This document shows positions 7,387 to 16,947 of a stretch of 64,000 nucleotides of DNA, piece after piece. Origin of the DNA: Deltaproteobacteria bacterium (GTDB lineage: Bacteria > Desulfobacterota > Desulfuromonadia > Desulfuromonadales > BM103); assembly GCA_024279915.1 (NCBI GenBank), contig JAJRRB010000060.1:1-64000 (forward strand), given 5' to 3'. The notes under the pieces are model-generated. The model ran no database searches and had not been told where the DNA came from. It was given only the letters and a program-made list of their open reading frames with translations. Positions within the stretch are counted from its first letter, which is position 1; the number at the start of each line of letters is the position of its first letter. A program made the position numbers and the translations under genes.

Positions 7387-8424
7387 ATGAAAAAACGATC
7401 AAGAATTTGTTTGTTGCTGACGGGCGGCTTGTTGATGTTGTCGATCTCTGCACATGCGGCGACACTCAAAGGTAAAACGACGGTCAGTGCCGGGACAGTG
7501 TCAAATGTCAAAGTCATGGCCTATCCGGCCGAGTTGCTGACTTTCAATGAGCCTCCACCTCATGTCTCTGCGGCAACGGCAGGTGATGGGTTCTTCTCGC
7601 TGGAGTTGCCCGAAGGGCGATATTACCTGTTCGCCAAAGGTGAACAGCTGTCGGCTTATTACGGTCGGAATCCGATTACCGTGCCGGAAGAGGGCCTGGA
7701 GGATGTCAACCTGTTGATGGCTCCTGATAACCTTCCTGGCCCACTGGAGGGGACGGCTTTAGAGGCCGGGGTTGTCGGTCGCGTGAGCCTTGCTGGCGAG
7801 CCGGTGTCAAACGCAATCGTGACCGTTTATCCGGATCTCTCCAGCCAGCTGAAGGGGATGGGCCTGGGGATGGCCGCGCCGACCGATCAGCAGGGATATT
7901 TTGAACTGCCGTTGTCCTCTGGCACCTACTACCTGGTGGTCAGAGTGCGTCAAAGCGGGCAGATGGCGGGGCCGCTCAAAGCCGGCGACCTGTTTGGCTA
8001 CCTGCCCGGGAACCCGCTGACCCTCAAAGAGGGAGCTCTTTACCGTGTGCATGTCCCACTGATCGAAGTGCCCGAAAAGGTTGATCGTCATGCCTCCAGC
8101 ATGTTTGGCAACACGCTGGTTACGGGCCAGGTACTTGATCCGAAAGGACAGCCGGTTGCCGGTGTCCAGGTGTTGCTCTACGATGATTCTATGATGCTCA
8201 ACCGGCCGCTGTTTGTTTCGCAGAAAACGGGGCCAGATGGCCGCTATCAACTTTCTTTCCCCAAAGGTGGTCACTACTACCTCGCTGCCCGTAATGAACT
8301 TGGCGGGACTCCTGCCCCGGGAGAATCCTACGGTCGCTATCAAGGCTCACCTGACCATTCCATTGACATTGAGACAGGCAGGGTGCTTGAAGGGATTGAG
8401 ATCGTTGTGGATGAGGTCTATTGA
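7387..8424 (+). CDS. Exported protein with carboxypeptidase-regulatory-like repeats
   Basis: A 345-residue protein with a Sec signal (cleavage likely after SAHA). It is built of three similar domains of about 90-100 residues, each with a pattern like VSNAIVTVYP...TDQQGYFELPLSSGTYYLVVR. This is the transthyretin-like carboxypeptidase D regulatory fold, common in surface and adhesion-type proteins. The ATG at 7387 starts the signal peptide; an in-frame ATG 11 codons earlier is less likely. No catalytic domain is present, so a structural or ligand-binding envelope role is inferred. Confidence 0.7.
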   Translation: MKKRSRICLLLTGGLLMLSISAHAATLKGKTTVSAGTVSNVKVMAYPAELLTFNEPPPHVSAATAGDGFFSLELPEGRYYLFAKGEQLSAYYGRNPITVPEEGLEDVNLLMAPDNLPGPLEGTALEAGVVGRVSLAGEPVSNAIVTVYPDLSSQLKGMGLGMAAPTDQQGYFELPLSSGTYYLVVRVRQSGQMAGPLKAGDLFGYLPGNPLTLKEGALYRVHVPLIEVPEKVDRHASSMFGNTLVTGQVLDPKGQPVAGVQVLLYDDSMMLNRPLFVSQKTGPDGRYQLSFPKGGHYYLAARNELGGTPAPGESYGRYQGSPDHSIDIETGRVLEGIEIVVDEVY

Positions 8425-8556
8425 ACCCATTTGTGTGGCTGACCCTGCAGGAACTGTCAGGTCGAGTCTGAACGATTATCTCTCAATGATCTGTCGTACC
8501 TCTGTTGTCTGTTATGCTCCTCGTAACTTACTCCTTATTTTGCTATCATTCACATC

Positions 8557-9801
8557 ATGAAGTGGTTTTTACTCGTTCTCTATCTTCTGATCCTTGCCTT
8601 CCGACTCTGGCTGCGTTATCTGAATTTAAGGCATCTGCAACAGCATGGCCACGAAGTGCCCGCTGATTTTGCCGAGGCCGTTGATCAGACTCTGCTCGCC
8701 AAAACTTCGGACTATACCCTGGCCAACAGCCGGCTTGGATTGATTGAGTCCCTCTTCGGTAGTCTTTTGTTGTTGTTTTTTGTTTTTTGTGGCCTGATCA
8801 ATTGGTACGACAGCTGGATTCGCGAGTTGACTGCGTCCTTCGTTGGTCAGGGTGTACTCTTTATGCTTGGCTTGACCCTGGTCCAGGCCGTTCTTGATGT
8901 CCCTTTCAGCCTCTACCGTACTTTTGTTCTTGAAGAACGGTTTCAATTCAATACTTCAACGCCTCGAATCTGGTTCACTGATCTGCTTAAATCTTTGGGG
9001 GTCGGCTGTATCCTTTTGTCCCTGATCACGGCCGGAGCCCTCGCACTGGTACAGGCCAGCCCGAATAGCTGGTGGCTTTGGGTTTGGGGTTTTCTTGCCT
9101 TGATCACGTTACTGTTGATGTATCTGTCTCCGGTACTTATTGAACCGCTCTTCTTTAAGTTTGAACCCTTGCAAAAGGAGGAGCTGGCTGAGCGGGTCAA
9201 GGTTGTCATGGGGCAGGCCGGGTTGCAGGTTGATCGGGTGCAGCAGGTTGATGCTTCACGGCGCAGTAAACACTCGAACGCTTATTTCACCGGTATCGGC
9301 CGTGTGAAGCGCATCGTTCTGTTTGACACTCTGCTGGAACAGATGACTGATGACGAAATCATTGGAATCCTCGCGCATGAAGCTGGCCACTGGAAACTGG
9401 GCCATATCTGGAAACGTTTGCTGGTTATGGAATTGATTGCCCTGGCAGCTTGCTGGTTCGCCTGGCAGTTGCTCGCCTGGGGCGGTTTGGCCGACGTTTT
9501 TGGTCTTGGCCAACTCAGTTTTACCGCTCAAGTGGTATTGCTCGGATTTCTGGTCAGCCTTGTCAGCTTCCCCTTGACGCCGCTCTCAAGCGCACGTTCT
9601 AGACGTCATGAGTGGCAGGCGGATCAATTTGCCATTGACCTGACCGGTGAGTCTTTACCGCTGGCTCAGGCTCTGACCAAGCTCTGCAAAGAGAACCTGA
9701 GTAATCTTCATCCTCATCCTCTGTATGCCTGGTTCTACTATTCCCATCCACCAGTTGTTGCCAGAGTTTCCCGATTGTTGGACGATAATAAGAAGGGCTA
9801 G
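8557..9801 (+). CDS. M48 (Ste24/CAAX-type) membrane metalloprotease
   Basis: A 414-residue multi-spanning membrane protein. The zinc motif H-E-A-G-H-W-K-L-G-H (HExxH) lies near residue 273, with the third ligand expected in the later RHEWQADQFA segment. The N-terminal domain, ending in PFSLYRTFVLEERFQFN, is the classical Ste24 peptidase N-terminal region. In bacteria such enzymes act in membrane-protein quality control. The MFS gene starts 5 bp after the stop, so the two are co-transcribed. Confidence 0.85.
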   Translation: MKWFLLVLYLLILAFRLWLRYLNLRHLQQHGHEVPADFAEAVDQTLLAKTSDYTLANSRLGLIESLFGSLLLLFFVFCGLINWYDSWIRELTASFVGQGVLFMLGLTLVQAVLDVPFSLYRTFVLEERFQFNTSTPRIWFTDLLKSLGVGCILLSLITAGALALVQASPNSWWLWVWGFLALITLLLMYLSPVLIEPLFFKFEPLQKEELAERVKVVMGQAGLQVDRVQQVDASRRSKHSNAYFTGIGRVKRIVLFDTLLEQMTDDEIIGILAHEAGHWKLGHIWKRLLVMELIALAACWFAWQLLAWGGLADVFGLGQLSFTAQVVLLGFLVSLVSFPLTPLSSARSRRHEWQADQFAIDLTGESLPLAQALTKLCKENLSNLHPHPLYAWFYYSHPPVVARVSRLLDDNKKG

Positions 9802-9805
9802 TTCT

Positions 9806-10966
9806 ATGGCTGCAATTCTCTTTACCACAATCCTGGCACTTTCTGCCCTTTATGTCCCGCAACCGTTATTGCCGGTTCTGTCCGTAGAGTTCGGTGTGGC
9901 CCGGGAAACCGCTGCCCTGCTGACGACCATCACCTTTATTCCCTTAAGTCTTGCACCACTTTTTTACGGTGTCTTGCTGGAAACGGTTTCAGCACTACGG
10001 ATGCTGCGTTTGGCTGTGTTACTTCTGGCATTAACCGAGGGTTTGATGTTCTTCATCGAACCATTTGCCGGATTAATGGCGTTGCGATTGGTTCAGGGTT
10101 TGTTGATACCAGCGATGCTGACGTCGCTGATGACTTATATCTCTCAGATTACAGCAAAGAGTGATATCGCACGTGCCATGGCCTGGTACATAGCTGCGAC
10201 AATTCTTGGTGGCTTTGCTGGACGAGCTTTCTCGGGCTTGATTGCCAGCCTGCTGCACTGGCGATTCAGTTTCCTCTTCCTTGGTTTTGCCTTGCTTGTC
10301 GCCTGGTTCTGGCTGGGCCGAATTGCTGATGCAGGTTCTGTGCGGGTTGCACGCCCAAATTTCAAGGCTATTGGCGAAGTCCTGACTGATCCCATGGTGC
10401 GGACTGCCTATGCCATGGTTTTCTGTTTCTTCCTGGCTTTTGCTGCCATGATGAATTACCTGCCGTTTCGTCTGACGGAGTTGAGCCCCAATGCCGATGA
10501 ATTTCGTATTGGCCTGGCTTATTCCGGTTACCTTATGGGCATCGTCGTTTCACTGAATGCGGTGCGTATCCATAAACGTTGTGGTGGCGCAGAGCGGGCA
10601 ATGATTGGCGGCCTGGTCTTCTTTATTCTGGCACTGCTCGTGATGGCTGTTCCGCAAGTTGCAGCTCTGGTTTGCGGTATGTTCTTGCTCTGTGGTGCCT
10701 CGTTCTTAACCCATGCCACAGCCACTGGTTATTTAAACCGTCACACGTCTCAATACAAGGGTGTGGTGAATGGCCTGTATGTCGCTTTCTACTATGGCGG
10801 TGGTGCCGTTGGTTCTTATTTGCCCGGCTATGTATATAAAGGCTTTGGCTGGAGTGGTTTTATCGCGGTGCTCATTGCTGTTCTGGTGGTTGCACTGCTG
10901 CTGGCGGTGCACTTGTCGCGTATAGCTGCGTTGTTACGTGCGGATTTGAATGCCGCTGACCAGTGA
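9806..10966 (+). CDS. MFS transporter
   Basis: A 386-residue transporter with about 12 hydrophobic segments and the single-domain MFS layout of small-molecule efflux proteins (AraJ/YgaY-like impression from the N-terminal [20 protein letters not shown] segment). The ATG at 9806 follows AGAAGGG and the stop of the protease gene. A longer frame exists but would overlap that gene by about 80 bp. Substrate cannot be told from sequence. Confidence 0.8.
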   Translation: MAAILFTTILALSALYVPQPLLPVLSVEFGVARETAALLTTITFIPLSLAPLFYGVLLETVSALRMLRLAVLLLALTEGLMFFIEPFAGLMALRLVQGLLIPAMLTSLMTYISQITAKSDIARAMAWYIAATILGGFAGRAFSGLIASLLHWRFSFLFLGFALLVAWFWLGRIADAGSVRVARPNFKAIGEVLTDPMVRTAYAMVFCFFLAFAAMMNYLPFRLTELSPNADEFRIGLAYSGYLMGIVVSLNAVRIHKRCGGAERAMIGGLVFFILALLVMAVPQVAALVCGMFLLCGASFLTHATATGYLNRHTSQYKGVVNGLYVAFYYGGGAVGSYLPGYVYKGFGWSGFIAVLIAVLVVALLLAVHLSRIAALLRADLNAADQ

Positions 10967-11070
10967 AGCCTGGCCTGTTCCCGTCTGTAATTTGTCTGTT
11001 TGTATTGACACTGGTACAATGCGTGGTTATGTTTACCAGCTCATTCTATTACTCAAAGAGAGGATTATGT

Positions 11071-11784
11071 ATGTACTACAGATTGCTTCCCGTAATGTTG
11101 TTGATGTTGATTGTCGGTTGTGCTGCCGAAGAAGCCAAAGTTACCCAGGAGCTGAAGTTGGACACACCAAAGAGTCGTATCAGCTATACGATTGGTGTGA
11201 ATATTAGACAAGACTTTAAAACCCAGAAGATGGATGTCGATACTGATGTTCTCCTGATGGGTCTGAACGATAGCTTGGCAGGGAAGGAATTACGCCTCAC
11301 CGACGAAGAGATGGTTGCTGAAATCCAGACTTTTCAGCAGGAAATGCAAGTTAAAATGACTGCTGAGATGGAAAAGATGGTGGCAAAGAATCAGACAGAA
11401 GGAGAAGCTTTCCTTGCCGAGAATGCTCAACAGGAAGATGTGGTGGTCACCGAGAGTGGTCTTCAGTACAAAGTCATTGAAATCGGCGAGGGTGACTCAC
11501 CGGGCGCAGCAGATGTGGCCACTGTGCATTATCGTGGCACTCTCATCGACGGCACCCAGTTTGACAGCTCTTACGATCGTGGCCAGCCAGCAACCTTTCC
11601 GGTCGGTGGTGTCATTGCTGGCTGGACCGAGGCTCTGCAGATGATGAAGCCTGGCGCAAAATGGCAGCGTGTCATTCCCGCCGAACTCGCTTACGGTGAG
11701 CGTGGTGCTGGTCAGGATATCGGCCCCAACGCAACCCTGGTCTTCGATGTCGAGTTGATAAGTGTGGAAAAAGGGGGAAGCTGA
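11071..11784 (+). CDS. FKBP-type peptidyl-prolyl isomerase, lipoprotein (Mip-like)
   Basis: A 237-residue lipoprotein ([17 protein letters not shown], Cys 17) with an N-terminal helical dimerisation domain ([16 protein letters not shown]...). The C-terminal FKBP domain shows [40 protein letters not shown] and [13 protein letters not shown]. It should catalyse proline isomerisation in secreted proteins on the outer-membrane side. The ATG at 11071 is supported by AGAGAGG and by the lipoprotein signal. It overlaps the next isomerase gene by one base. Confidence 0.88.
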   Translation: MYYRLLPVMLLMLIVGCAAEEAKVTQELKLDTPKSRISYTIGVNIRQDFKTQKMDVDTDVLLMGLNDSLAGKELRLTDEEMVAEIQTFQQEMQVKMTAEMEKMVAKNQTEGEAFLAENAQQEDVVVTESGLQYKVIEIGEGDSPGAADVATVHYRGTLIDGTQFDSSYDRGQPATFPVGGVIAGWTEALQMMKPGAKWQRVIPAELAYGERGAGQDIGPNATLVFDVELISVEKGGS

Positions 11785-12227
11785 TGAGTGACCAGAAGGA
11801 ACGTGCCGTTGCTGCTGGTGATCAGATCCGGGTGAATTATGTCGGCTGTTTTGAGGATGGCTCTACCTTCGATTCTTCAGAAGGACACGAGCCTCTGGAG
11901 TTCACGGTTGGTGCTGAGCAGGTGATTGCCGGATTTGACCAGGCTGTGGTCGGTATGAAACCGGGCGAGAGCTGTAAAGTTGGGATTGTTCCAGAAGATG
12001 GTTATGGAGCCCATGTGCCGGAGATGATTGCAGAAGTGGAACGGCACCTGATCCCAGACAGTGAAAAGCTGGTGCTCGGAAGTATGCTTGAAGTCAGTAT
12101 GGAAGATGGCCAGACCCTGGAGGTTCAAGTGGTTGAGCTCTCTGATGCAGCGGTGACCCTCGATGGTAATCATCCGCTGGCGGGCAAAGATCTGCACTTC
12201 GAGATTGAGGTTCTGGAATTCTCCTGA
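11784..12227 (+). CDS. SlyD-like FKBP peptidyl-prolyl isomerase
   Basis: A 147-residue cytoplasmic protein with the SlyD-type FKBP fold: VNYVGCFEDGSTFDSS, FTVGAEQVIAGFDQAVVGMKPGE and the inserted chaperone flap (residues ~70-120), ending NHPLAGKDLHFEIEVLEFS. It lacks the His/Cys-rich metal tail of E. coli SlyD. Start and stop overlap the upstream Mip-like gene (TGATG), so the two are translated together: one isomerase for the periplasm and one for the cytoplasm. Confidence 0.88.
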   Translation: MSDQKERAVAAGDQIRVNYVGCFEDGSTFDSSEGHEPLEFTVGAEQVIAGFDQAVVGMKPGESCKVGIVPEDGYGAHVPEMIAEVERHLIPDSEKLVLGSMLEVSMEDGQTLEVQVVELSDAAVTLDGNHPLAGKDLHFEIEVLEFS

Positions 12228-12246
12228 TCGAATTGTTAAATGAACG

Positions 12247-12272
12247 AGGCCGCCTTTTGGGCGGCCTTTTTT
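12247..12272 (+). terminator. Terminator of the double-FKBP operon
   Basis: AGGCCGCC-TTTTG-GGCGGCCT followed by a T run. Confidence 0.85.
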
Positions 12273-12290
12273 CGTTGTGCAGAGCAATAA

Positions 12291-12323
12291 TCACGGTGAC
12301 ACAATGTCATTGTGTCACCGTGA
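12291..12323. repeat. Perfect 33-bp inverted repeat, GGTGACACA type
   Basis: A 16-bp arm starting TCACGGTGACACAATG and its exact complement flank a single T. It shares the GGTGACACA core with the repeat at 186-210. It lies between two converging genes, so it may double as a transcript-end structure, but it has no T run. Confidence 0.6.
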
Positions 12324-12341
12324 TTGTCACCAAATAGTGAG

Positions 12342-13247
12342 TCAGTCAGGATTCAGTTCGGTTCCGCAATATTTACAGTAGAGTGCGTCATAACTGTGCT
12401 TTTCTGCGCCGCAATCTGGGCAGGCCTGGGTTGAAACTTTCCCTGTGATTGGTGATATCAGCTCTGCTGTGACAATCCCCGTCGGTACGGCAATCACTCC
12501 ATAGCCCATGATCATTATGACGCTGGCAACTGCGCGACCGAGTGGCGATTGTGGTGAGATGTCACCATAACCAACTGTCGTCAAGGTGGTGATGGCCCAG
12601 TAACATGAAATGCCGATAGAGGTGAAGCCGCCTTCATCGCCTTCGATGAGATAGAGCAGTGAGCCGAAAATCAAAACCAGGGTTAGAATCACAAAGAGAA
12701 AAATTGAAATTTTACGTAGGCTGGTACGCATTGCTTTGAGTAGAACTTCGGTTTCGTTTAGATACTGTGCCAGCTTGAGGATCCTGAAAATTCTCAGCAG
12801 GCGCAACACCCTGATGATCATCAGGTACTGTGACCCAGGAATGAGCAGACTGATATAGGTCGGTAGGACAGAGACAAGATCGACGACACCATAGAAGCTG
12901 CGCATGTATTGTGCTGGGCGTCCAAGTGAAATAATTCTTAACAGATATTCAAGGCTGAAGAGCAGCGTGAAAAACCATTCGATGATGTAGAGTGTTCGTC
13001 CATGCTGTGCCCTGATCTCGGCGACACTGTCAAACATGACGGTAATGACACTCAAGATGATGGCAACAATCAGCAGGATGTCGAAGAATTTACCCGCAGG
13101 GGTGTCGGCCTCGAAGATGATTTCGTGTAGGCGTAGCCGCCAGGCCGCCGGTTTACGGTCGTTCTTTGGCTGGGGCTTCGGGAATCTCTTGGAACGGGGG
13201 TTGCGCTCACGTCGGTGGTCTCTCCGAATGATTGGTAAAGTACGCAA
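12342..13247 (-). CDS. Voltage-gated-type K+ channel with zinc-ribbon tail
   Basis: A ~301-residue six-helix channel. S4-like arginines are present (IIRVLRLLRIFRILKLAQYL) and the selectivity filter is TTVGYGD, so potassium is the expected ion. After the last helix it ends in a zinc ribbon, CPDCGAEKHSYDALYCKYCG, an unusual add-on that may sense metal or redox state or mediate assembly. The start is unclear: no ATG is well placed, and TTG at 13247 is the best candidate, with a basic N-terminal tail of ~40 residues. Confidence 0.82.
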   Translation of the reverse strand: MRTLPIIRRDHRRERNPRSKRFPKPQPKNDRKPAAWRLRLHEIIFEADTPAGKFFDILLIVAIILSVITVMFDSVAEIRAQHGRTLYIIEWFFTLLFSLEYLLRIISLGRPAQYMRSFYGVVDLVSVLPTYISLLIPGSQYLMIIRVLRLLRIFRILKLAQYLNETEVLLKAMRTSLRKISIFLFVILTLVLIFGSLLYLIEGDEGGFTSIGISCYWAITTLTTVGYGDISPQSPLGRAVASVIMIMGYGVIAVPTGIVTAELISPITGKVSTQACPDCGAEKHSYDALYCKYCGTELNPD

Positions 13248-13355
13248 GCATTCTGCCAGTTGCTGGCTCAGCGGTCAACTTTCGATCGATTCTGTGTCGA
13301 TCGATTCTGCTATGTCTGTCGGTATTCTTTGTGCTACCCGCCGTGGGCCTTTTAG

Positions 13356-13393
13356 CAGCAAAAAGGCCCTCGATATCGAGAGCCTTTTTGCTG
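13356..13393. terminator. Terminator, usable in both directions
   Basis: CAGCAAAAAGGCCCTC-GATATC-GAGAGCCTTTTTGCTG; the stem is flanked by A and T runs. It follows superoxide reductase on the minus strand. Confidence 0.75.
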
Positions 13394-13406
13394 TAACGGT
13401 AACGTA

Positions 13407-13787
13407 TCAGTTTTTTGCAGACCAGAGGCCGTGCAGGTTGCAGTGCTCACGAGCAGTGACTTGTTGGGCGACAACCGGGAAGGTGGCTTCCGGAGCTTCG
13501 CCTGGCTGCAGGTTCTGACGATAAACTTTACCATCGGCAATCAATTCGATCCATTCGATGGAGTGTTCGTCAAGCATAGGATGAGCAACGCTACCGACCT
13601 TGACGGTGATATTGTCGGCATTGATTTCAATGACTGGCACGTGCTTCTCCTGGGCGGCGTCAGTTGTGTTCTCGGTGTGTTGCACCATCTTCTGGTTGCA
13701 ACAGAACAGGGCACCAGGGCCACCATGCACAAGTTCAACAATATTGCCGCACTGATCACATTTGTAGACATCATTTAATTGAGGCAT
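13407..13787 (-). CDS. dfx: Desulfoferrodoxin (superoxide reductase)
   Basis: A 126-residue two-domain protein. The desulforedoxin centre (C-D-Q-C at 10-13 and the C-C pair at 29-30) binds the FeS4 site. The catalytic Fe site uses His/Cys ligands visible as [21 protein letters not shown] and CNLHG. It reduces superoxide to peroxide without making oxygen, the standard protection of strict anaerobes. AAAGGAG precedes the ATG. Both domains are intact, so it is the 2Fe type. Confidence 0.95.
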   Translation of the reverse strand: MPQLNDVYKCDQCGNIVELVHGGPGALFCCNQKMVQHTENTTDAAQEKHVPVIEINADNITVKVGSVAHPMLDEHSIEWIELIADGKVYRQNLQPGEAPEATFPVVAQQVTAREHCNLHGLWSAKN

Positions 13788-13891
13788 TGTTCTTTCTCCT
13801 TTGTTGGTTAGCCGTTGCTTGAGTGATTCAAAATGGAATTGAGAGTGGGCACAGGACGGGTGGCAGCGGCTGCCGATGTGCCTTTAAGCGA

Positions 13892-13916
13892 CATGTCTCC
13901 TCCTTGGGGAGACATG
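13892..13916. promoter_or_regulatory. Hairpin/palindrome in the superoxide reductase leader
   Basis: CATGTCTCC-TCCTTGG-GGAGACATG: nine-bp arms about 110 bp upstream of the dfx start. It could be an operator or a leader hairpin. The rest of 13788-14064 shows an AT-rich stretch but no gene. Confidence 0.35.
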
Positions 13917-14064
13917 AACAGTCATTGTCCAGTCGGGATTATATCATAATGTAAACGTCCTGCAATTCGTAACCAAATAGGTTGTTTAACCAAGCGTTTG
14001 TGAACTATCAGGAGGCGGTTTGATTGATAGAGGAGGATGAAATGTTTCGTATGGAACTGAAATA

Positions 14065-14092
14065 AAAAAGCCCCCCATTTGGGAGGCTTTTG
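14065..14092 (-). terminator. Terminator of the cytochrome c7 gene
   Basis: Read on the minus strand: AAAAGCCTCCC-AAAT-GGGGGGCTTTTTT. Confidence 0.8.
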
Positions 14093-14116
14093 GGGTGTTG
14101 TACTAAAAGGTGTACT

Positions 14117-14383
14117 TTATTTCTTGTGACAGTCGTTGCACTTGGTGGGACCGCCATCCTTTTTGTGACAACTTTTACAGGTATCTTTATGAGCAGATTT
14201 TTTGTCGACTTCAATTTTGGCAGGAGTGCCCTCATGGCAGGCGGCACAGTCCATCTTCTCCCCATGGGCTTTGTGATCGAAGGTCACGGCGCCTTTTTTG
14301 CTCTCATAAGTCACTGTGTCTACAGCATAAGCCCGGGTGAAGGTGAAGGCGACCAGCATCACAGCAATAATCAGTTTTTTCAT
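14117..14383 (-). CDS. Periplasmic triheme cytochrome c7 (PpcA-like)
   Basis: An 88-residue precursor; cleavage after AYA leaves about 68 residues. It has three haem motifs, CAACH, CKSCH and CNDCH, and distal histidines in TFDHKAHG and KSAHKDT. Overall pattern and ending GGPTKCNDCHKK match the Geobacter PpcA family, which shuttles electrons across the periplasm during metal or electrode reduction. GAGGAGAG precedes the ATG at 14383. Single-gene transcript with its own terminator. Confidence 0.92.
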   Translation of the reverse strand: MKKLIIAVMLVAFTFTRAYAVDTVTYESKKGAVTFDHKAHGEKMDCAACHEGTPAKIEVDKKSAHKDTCKSCHKKDGGPTKCNDCHKK

Positions 14384-14590
14384 GTCTCTCTCCTCAGTGG
14401 TTAACGTTCGATAATAAATAGTGGTTAATCTAGATAATTTAAAGTCGTAGGTCAAGATTTTTTTCTTGGAGTTGTTGCTAAGCTGCTTTTAATTATTAAC
14501 GGGGATGTTATAATCCTCAAACATGAGCCGGGTGGCTGGCTTTACGGTAAGGGTTTTGTTGAATCTGATGTTCTTCTGGGGAGTAGAATC

Positions 14591-14836
14591 ATGATGCGTT
14601 TGGTTTTGGTTTGTTCTTTTCTGTTTTTACTGGTGGGATGTGCCTCTCGTTGGGAGCATGCGACCAAGCGTACTTCTGAGTTTTTTACAGATGACAGAAA
14701 TTGCCAGTCAGAGACAGGCAGCGCTTCCCGGGCAATAGATCCAGGTGGCGAGCGGGTGAGCTACGAAAGCTGCATGTGGCAGAAAGGTTGGCATAAGAAA
14801 CAGAGTATCTGGTTCTTTGATCCAAGTGAACAATAG
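14591..14836 (+). CDS. Small lipoprotein
   Basis: An 81-residue protein with lipobox LLVGC (Cys 17) and a soluble part of about 65 residues with two further cysteines (NCQSETG, ESCMWQKGWH). The pattern resembles small envelope lipoproteins of unknown function. It is bounded by a terminator shared with the opposite gene. Confidence 0.7.
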   Translation: MMRLVLVCSFLFLLVGCASRWEHATKRTSEFFTDDRNCQSETGSASRAIDPGGERVSYESCMWQKGWHKKQSIWFFDPSEQ

Positions 14837-14858
14837 CTAAAGAATGACATGTTGATGA

Positions 14859-14890
14859 GAGAAGGGCCGGCAAATTTGCCGGCCCTTCTC
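14859..14890. terminator. Bidirectional terminator
   Basis: A perfect 32-bp palindrome, GAGAAGGGCCGGCAAA and its complement, placed between the converging lipoprotein and DUF294 genes. There is no long T run. Confidence 0.7.
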
Positions 14891-14898
14891 ATTTCAGG

Positions 14899-16356
14899 TC
14901 AACGGGAAATGGAATCGAGTCGGTAATGGTCGCGAATAAAGCGCAGGAGATGATTGACGCCCCGTAACGCTTCGCGAAGTTGTTTTTGCGCTTTATGCGG
15001 TAGCCGTTGTGGGTCAATGGCGTTTCCTGGTTTATTACCAGCAGCCAGATCGCTCAATTGACGTTGCAGTCGGAAGTTGACCAGTTGGCTGAAGGAATCG
15101 CAGAGCATTTCGCTGTTTTGAGGAGAGAGAACACCCATCTGTCCGAGTTTCTCAAGCTTGTCCCAGGTTGTCCCTTCATCGACATTGTTTTCCAGTGCAA
15201 GCAAGCTGGCCCCTTCCGTCAATGCAAAGATGCCTGATTTTTTTAAATCAACTTTGCCTCGGTTAGCTCCCCTGCGCTCTACTTTGATGCGGCCAAACAT
15301 TCCCAGAGGTGCCGGAAATCTGACGATATTCTTGGCGACATAAGGGAAAAAGAGCATATTCCTCTGGGTCGTCGCATAGATGAAGTCATGCAGCGTTTTT
15401 TCAAAAGAAATGTCACCATGAATTGTACGAAAATCCTGAAACATGCCGAAGTTGACCATGTGCTCTCCGGTGGGAACGGAGATCCATCGTTCAAGGAGCT
15501 GCCGCCATTCGGTTATGCTGTGTCGCCATTGTGGGTTGCTTGCCATCGTGTTGCCTGGGCAGCGTGGGATGCCGACAAACTCAAGTGCATCGATCAGTAT
15601 GTCTGCGAAACGAGCACAATCGTCTAACTCTGCGGGGGAAATGTCATCGGCGTAGACCATGGCGCTGTCTTGGTCGGTACGTAAAGTTTGCTCCTCACGC
15701 CCCTCACTGCCGAGTGCCAGGAAGGCCGCCTTGGCAGGAAGAGTGATGCCTTCAAGCTTCTCCATGAGAGTGATGATGCGTTGTGTGAAACCATTGTTGA
15801 AGTGGGCAATCAGGTGGACCAGACTTCTGGTGTCGGCTCCTGCGGTCATCGCACTTCTTACCATATCGATAATGCGGGCGTTGATCTCTTTGAGCTCATC
15901 AATCGATTCGGCAGCCTCCATCTCCTGAGTCAGGTAAAGGGGGCTGCGGGTTTGCTGGCTGAGAAGGTCAATGGCATTAATAACGCCAACCAGTTTCTGC
16001 TTCTCGTTGATAACGGCCAGATGATGAATGTTGTTCTTAGCCATTTTAAAAATGGCTTCAAAGACATAGGCCTGATGCCGAACGGTTATTACACCCGCAT
16101 GCATGATGTCACAAACTTTATGTCCTGCTAGGTTCTCACCTGCGGTAGCGATCAGGTCGCGTAAGTCGCGTACAGAGAGAATGCCAACGGGGTTCTCTTC
16201 TTCAGTAACCACAAGTCCGGCAATATTTTGATCGGACATCAGGCGGGCAGCTTTAATAACACTGATGTCAGGGGCACAAGTGATTGCGGGCGTACGGCAT
16301 ACACTCTCAATGTGTAAGAAGAAAAAACTCTCTTCGTTGAAGCGGCTGTTTGGCAT
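14899..16356 (-). CDS. CBS-pair / DUF294 putative nucleotidyltransferase
   Basis: A 485-residue cytoplasmic protein. Two CBS domains (about residues 15-135) are followed by a DUF294 nucleotidyltransferase-like domain with GSEGREEQTLRTDQDSAMVY, where the G-S and D-x-D residues are those of the nucleotidyltransferase fold, and a helical C-terminal domain. The ATG at 16356 has GGAG upstream; 45 extra in-frame codons look non-coding. CBS domains sense adenylates. Genes of this family are habitually next to DUF4212/SSS acetate-type symporters, as here, suggesting control of uptake. GlnD-like modification activity is inference. Confidence 0.82.
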   Translation of the reverse strand: MPNSRFNEESFFFLHIESVCRTPAITCAPDISVIKAARLMSDQNIAGLVVTEEENPVGILSVRDLRDLIATAGENLAGHKVCDIMHAGVITVRHQAYVFEAIFKMAKNNIHHLAVINEKQKLVGVINAIDLLSQQTRSPLYLTQEMEAAESIDELKEINARIIDMVRSAMTAGADTRSLVHLIAHFNNGFTQRIITLMEKLEGITLPAKAAFLALGSEGREEQTLRTDQDSAMVYADDISPAELDDCARFADILIDALEFVGIPRCPGNTMASNPQWRHSITEWRQLLERWISVPTGEHMVNFGMFQDFRTIHGDISFEKTLHDFIYATTQRNMLFFPYVAKNIVRFPAPLGMFGRIKVERRGANRGKVDLKKSGIFALTEGASLLALENNVDEGTTWDKLEKLGQMGVLSPQNSEMLCDSFSQLVNFRLQRQLSDLAAGNKPGNAIDPQRLPHKAQKQLREALRGVNHLLRFIRDHYRLDSISR

Positions 16357-16947
16357 AAAAACTCCGAAAATAAAACAGGTAAAATCTGCGCCATTGTCCA
16401 CGTTTTTGAGGTTTGATGCAACCGTTCGTTGTTGCCAGCAGGGCCAGTAAATATGGCAATGTTGTAAACAAAACGGCACATTCACTACCAAACGTGTGTT
16501 TTGCTGCTATACTTGTTATAAGTTGAAATAGACTGTTTGAAAGGTGCTGATTTTACGTGTCTTTGGATTGGTGTTACGCGAAAACGAAACAACGTTATAT
16601 TTTTCTGTTGACTCAGATGCGAGACTCAAGCTATCTTCTCCCTCAACCTCTCTATATTGGGGTTTTTAACGGCTAAAGAAAAAGAACAGTGGTTAAATTA
16701 CGAGTTATAAGGTCTTTAATAAAGTTTTTTACCGGTTTTTGGGGCCGACCAAAGTCCCTGATATCAAACGCAGTAACTGGATGATTAAAACTTTGTCTCT
16801 AAATCGCCGTTTCAGGGCCTTTGGGAGACCAAAACGCATCGGAGTTATTCCCAGTATCTTCCGGGCGAGTCAAGGAGGTGGTTAGGGAGCTGTAAGTTTG
16901 GCACTACTTAATTATAGTTTTTTTTACTAACCTGAAGGAGGTTATTC
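16357..16947. other. 590-bp divergent intergenic region
   Basis: Holds the promoters of the DUF294 gene (leftward) and the symporter operon (rightward). The part nearest the symporter genes is not obviously coding and ends in AAGGAGG for the DUF4212 gene. A TTGACT/TATCTT promoter is marked separately; I see no known riboswitch. Confidence 0.5.
16608..16637 (+). promoter_or_regulatory. Possible promoter of the symporter operon
   Basis: TTGACT (16608-16613) and TATCTT (16632-16637) with an 18-bp spacer, reading toward the symporter genes. The resulting leader would be about 300 nt. Confidence 0.3.

Noticed and set aside
16900-16925. TGGCAC before the symporter genes as a sigma-54 promoter
   Set aside because: The -24 part fits, but the -12 position reads AATTA instead of TTGC.
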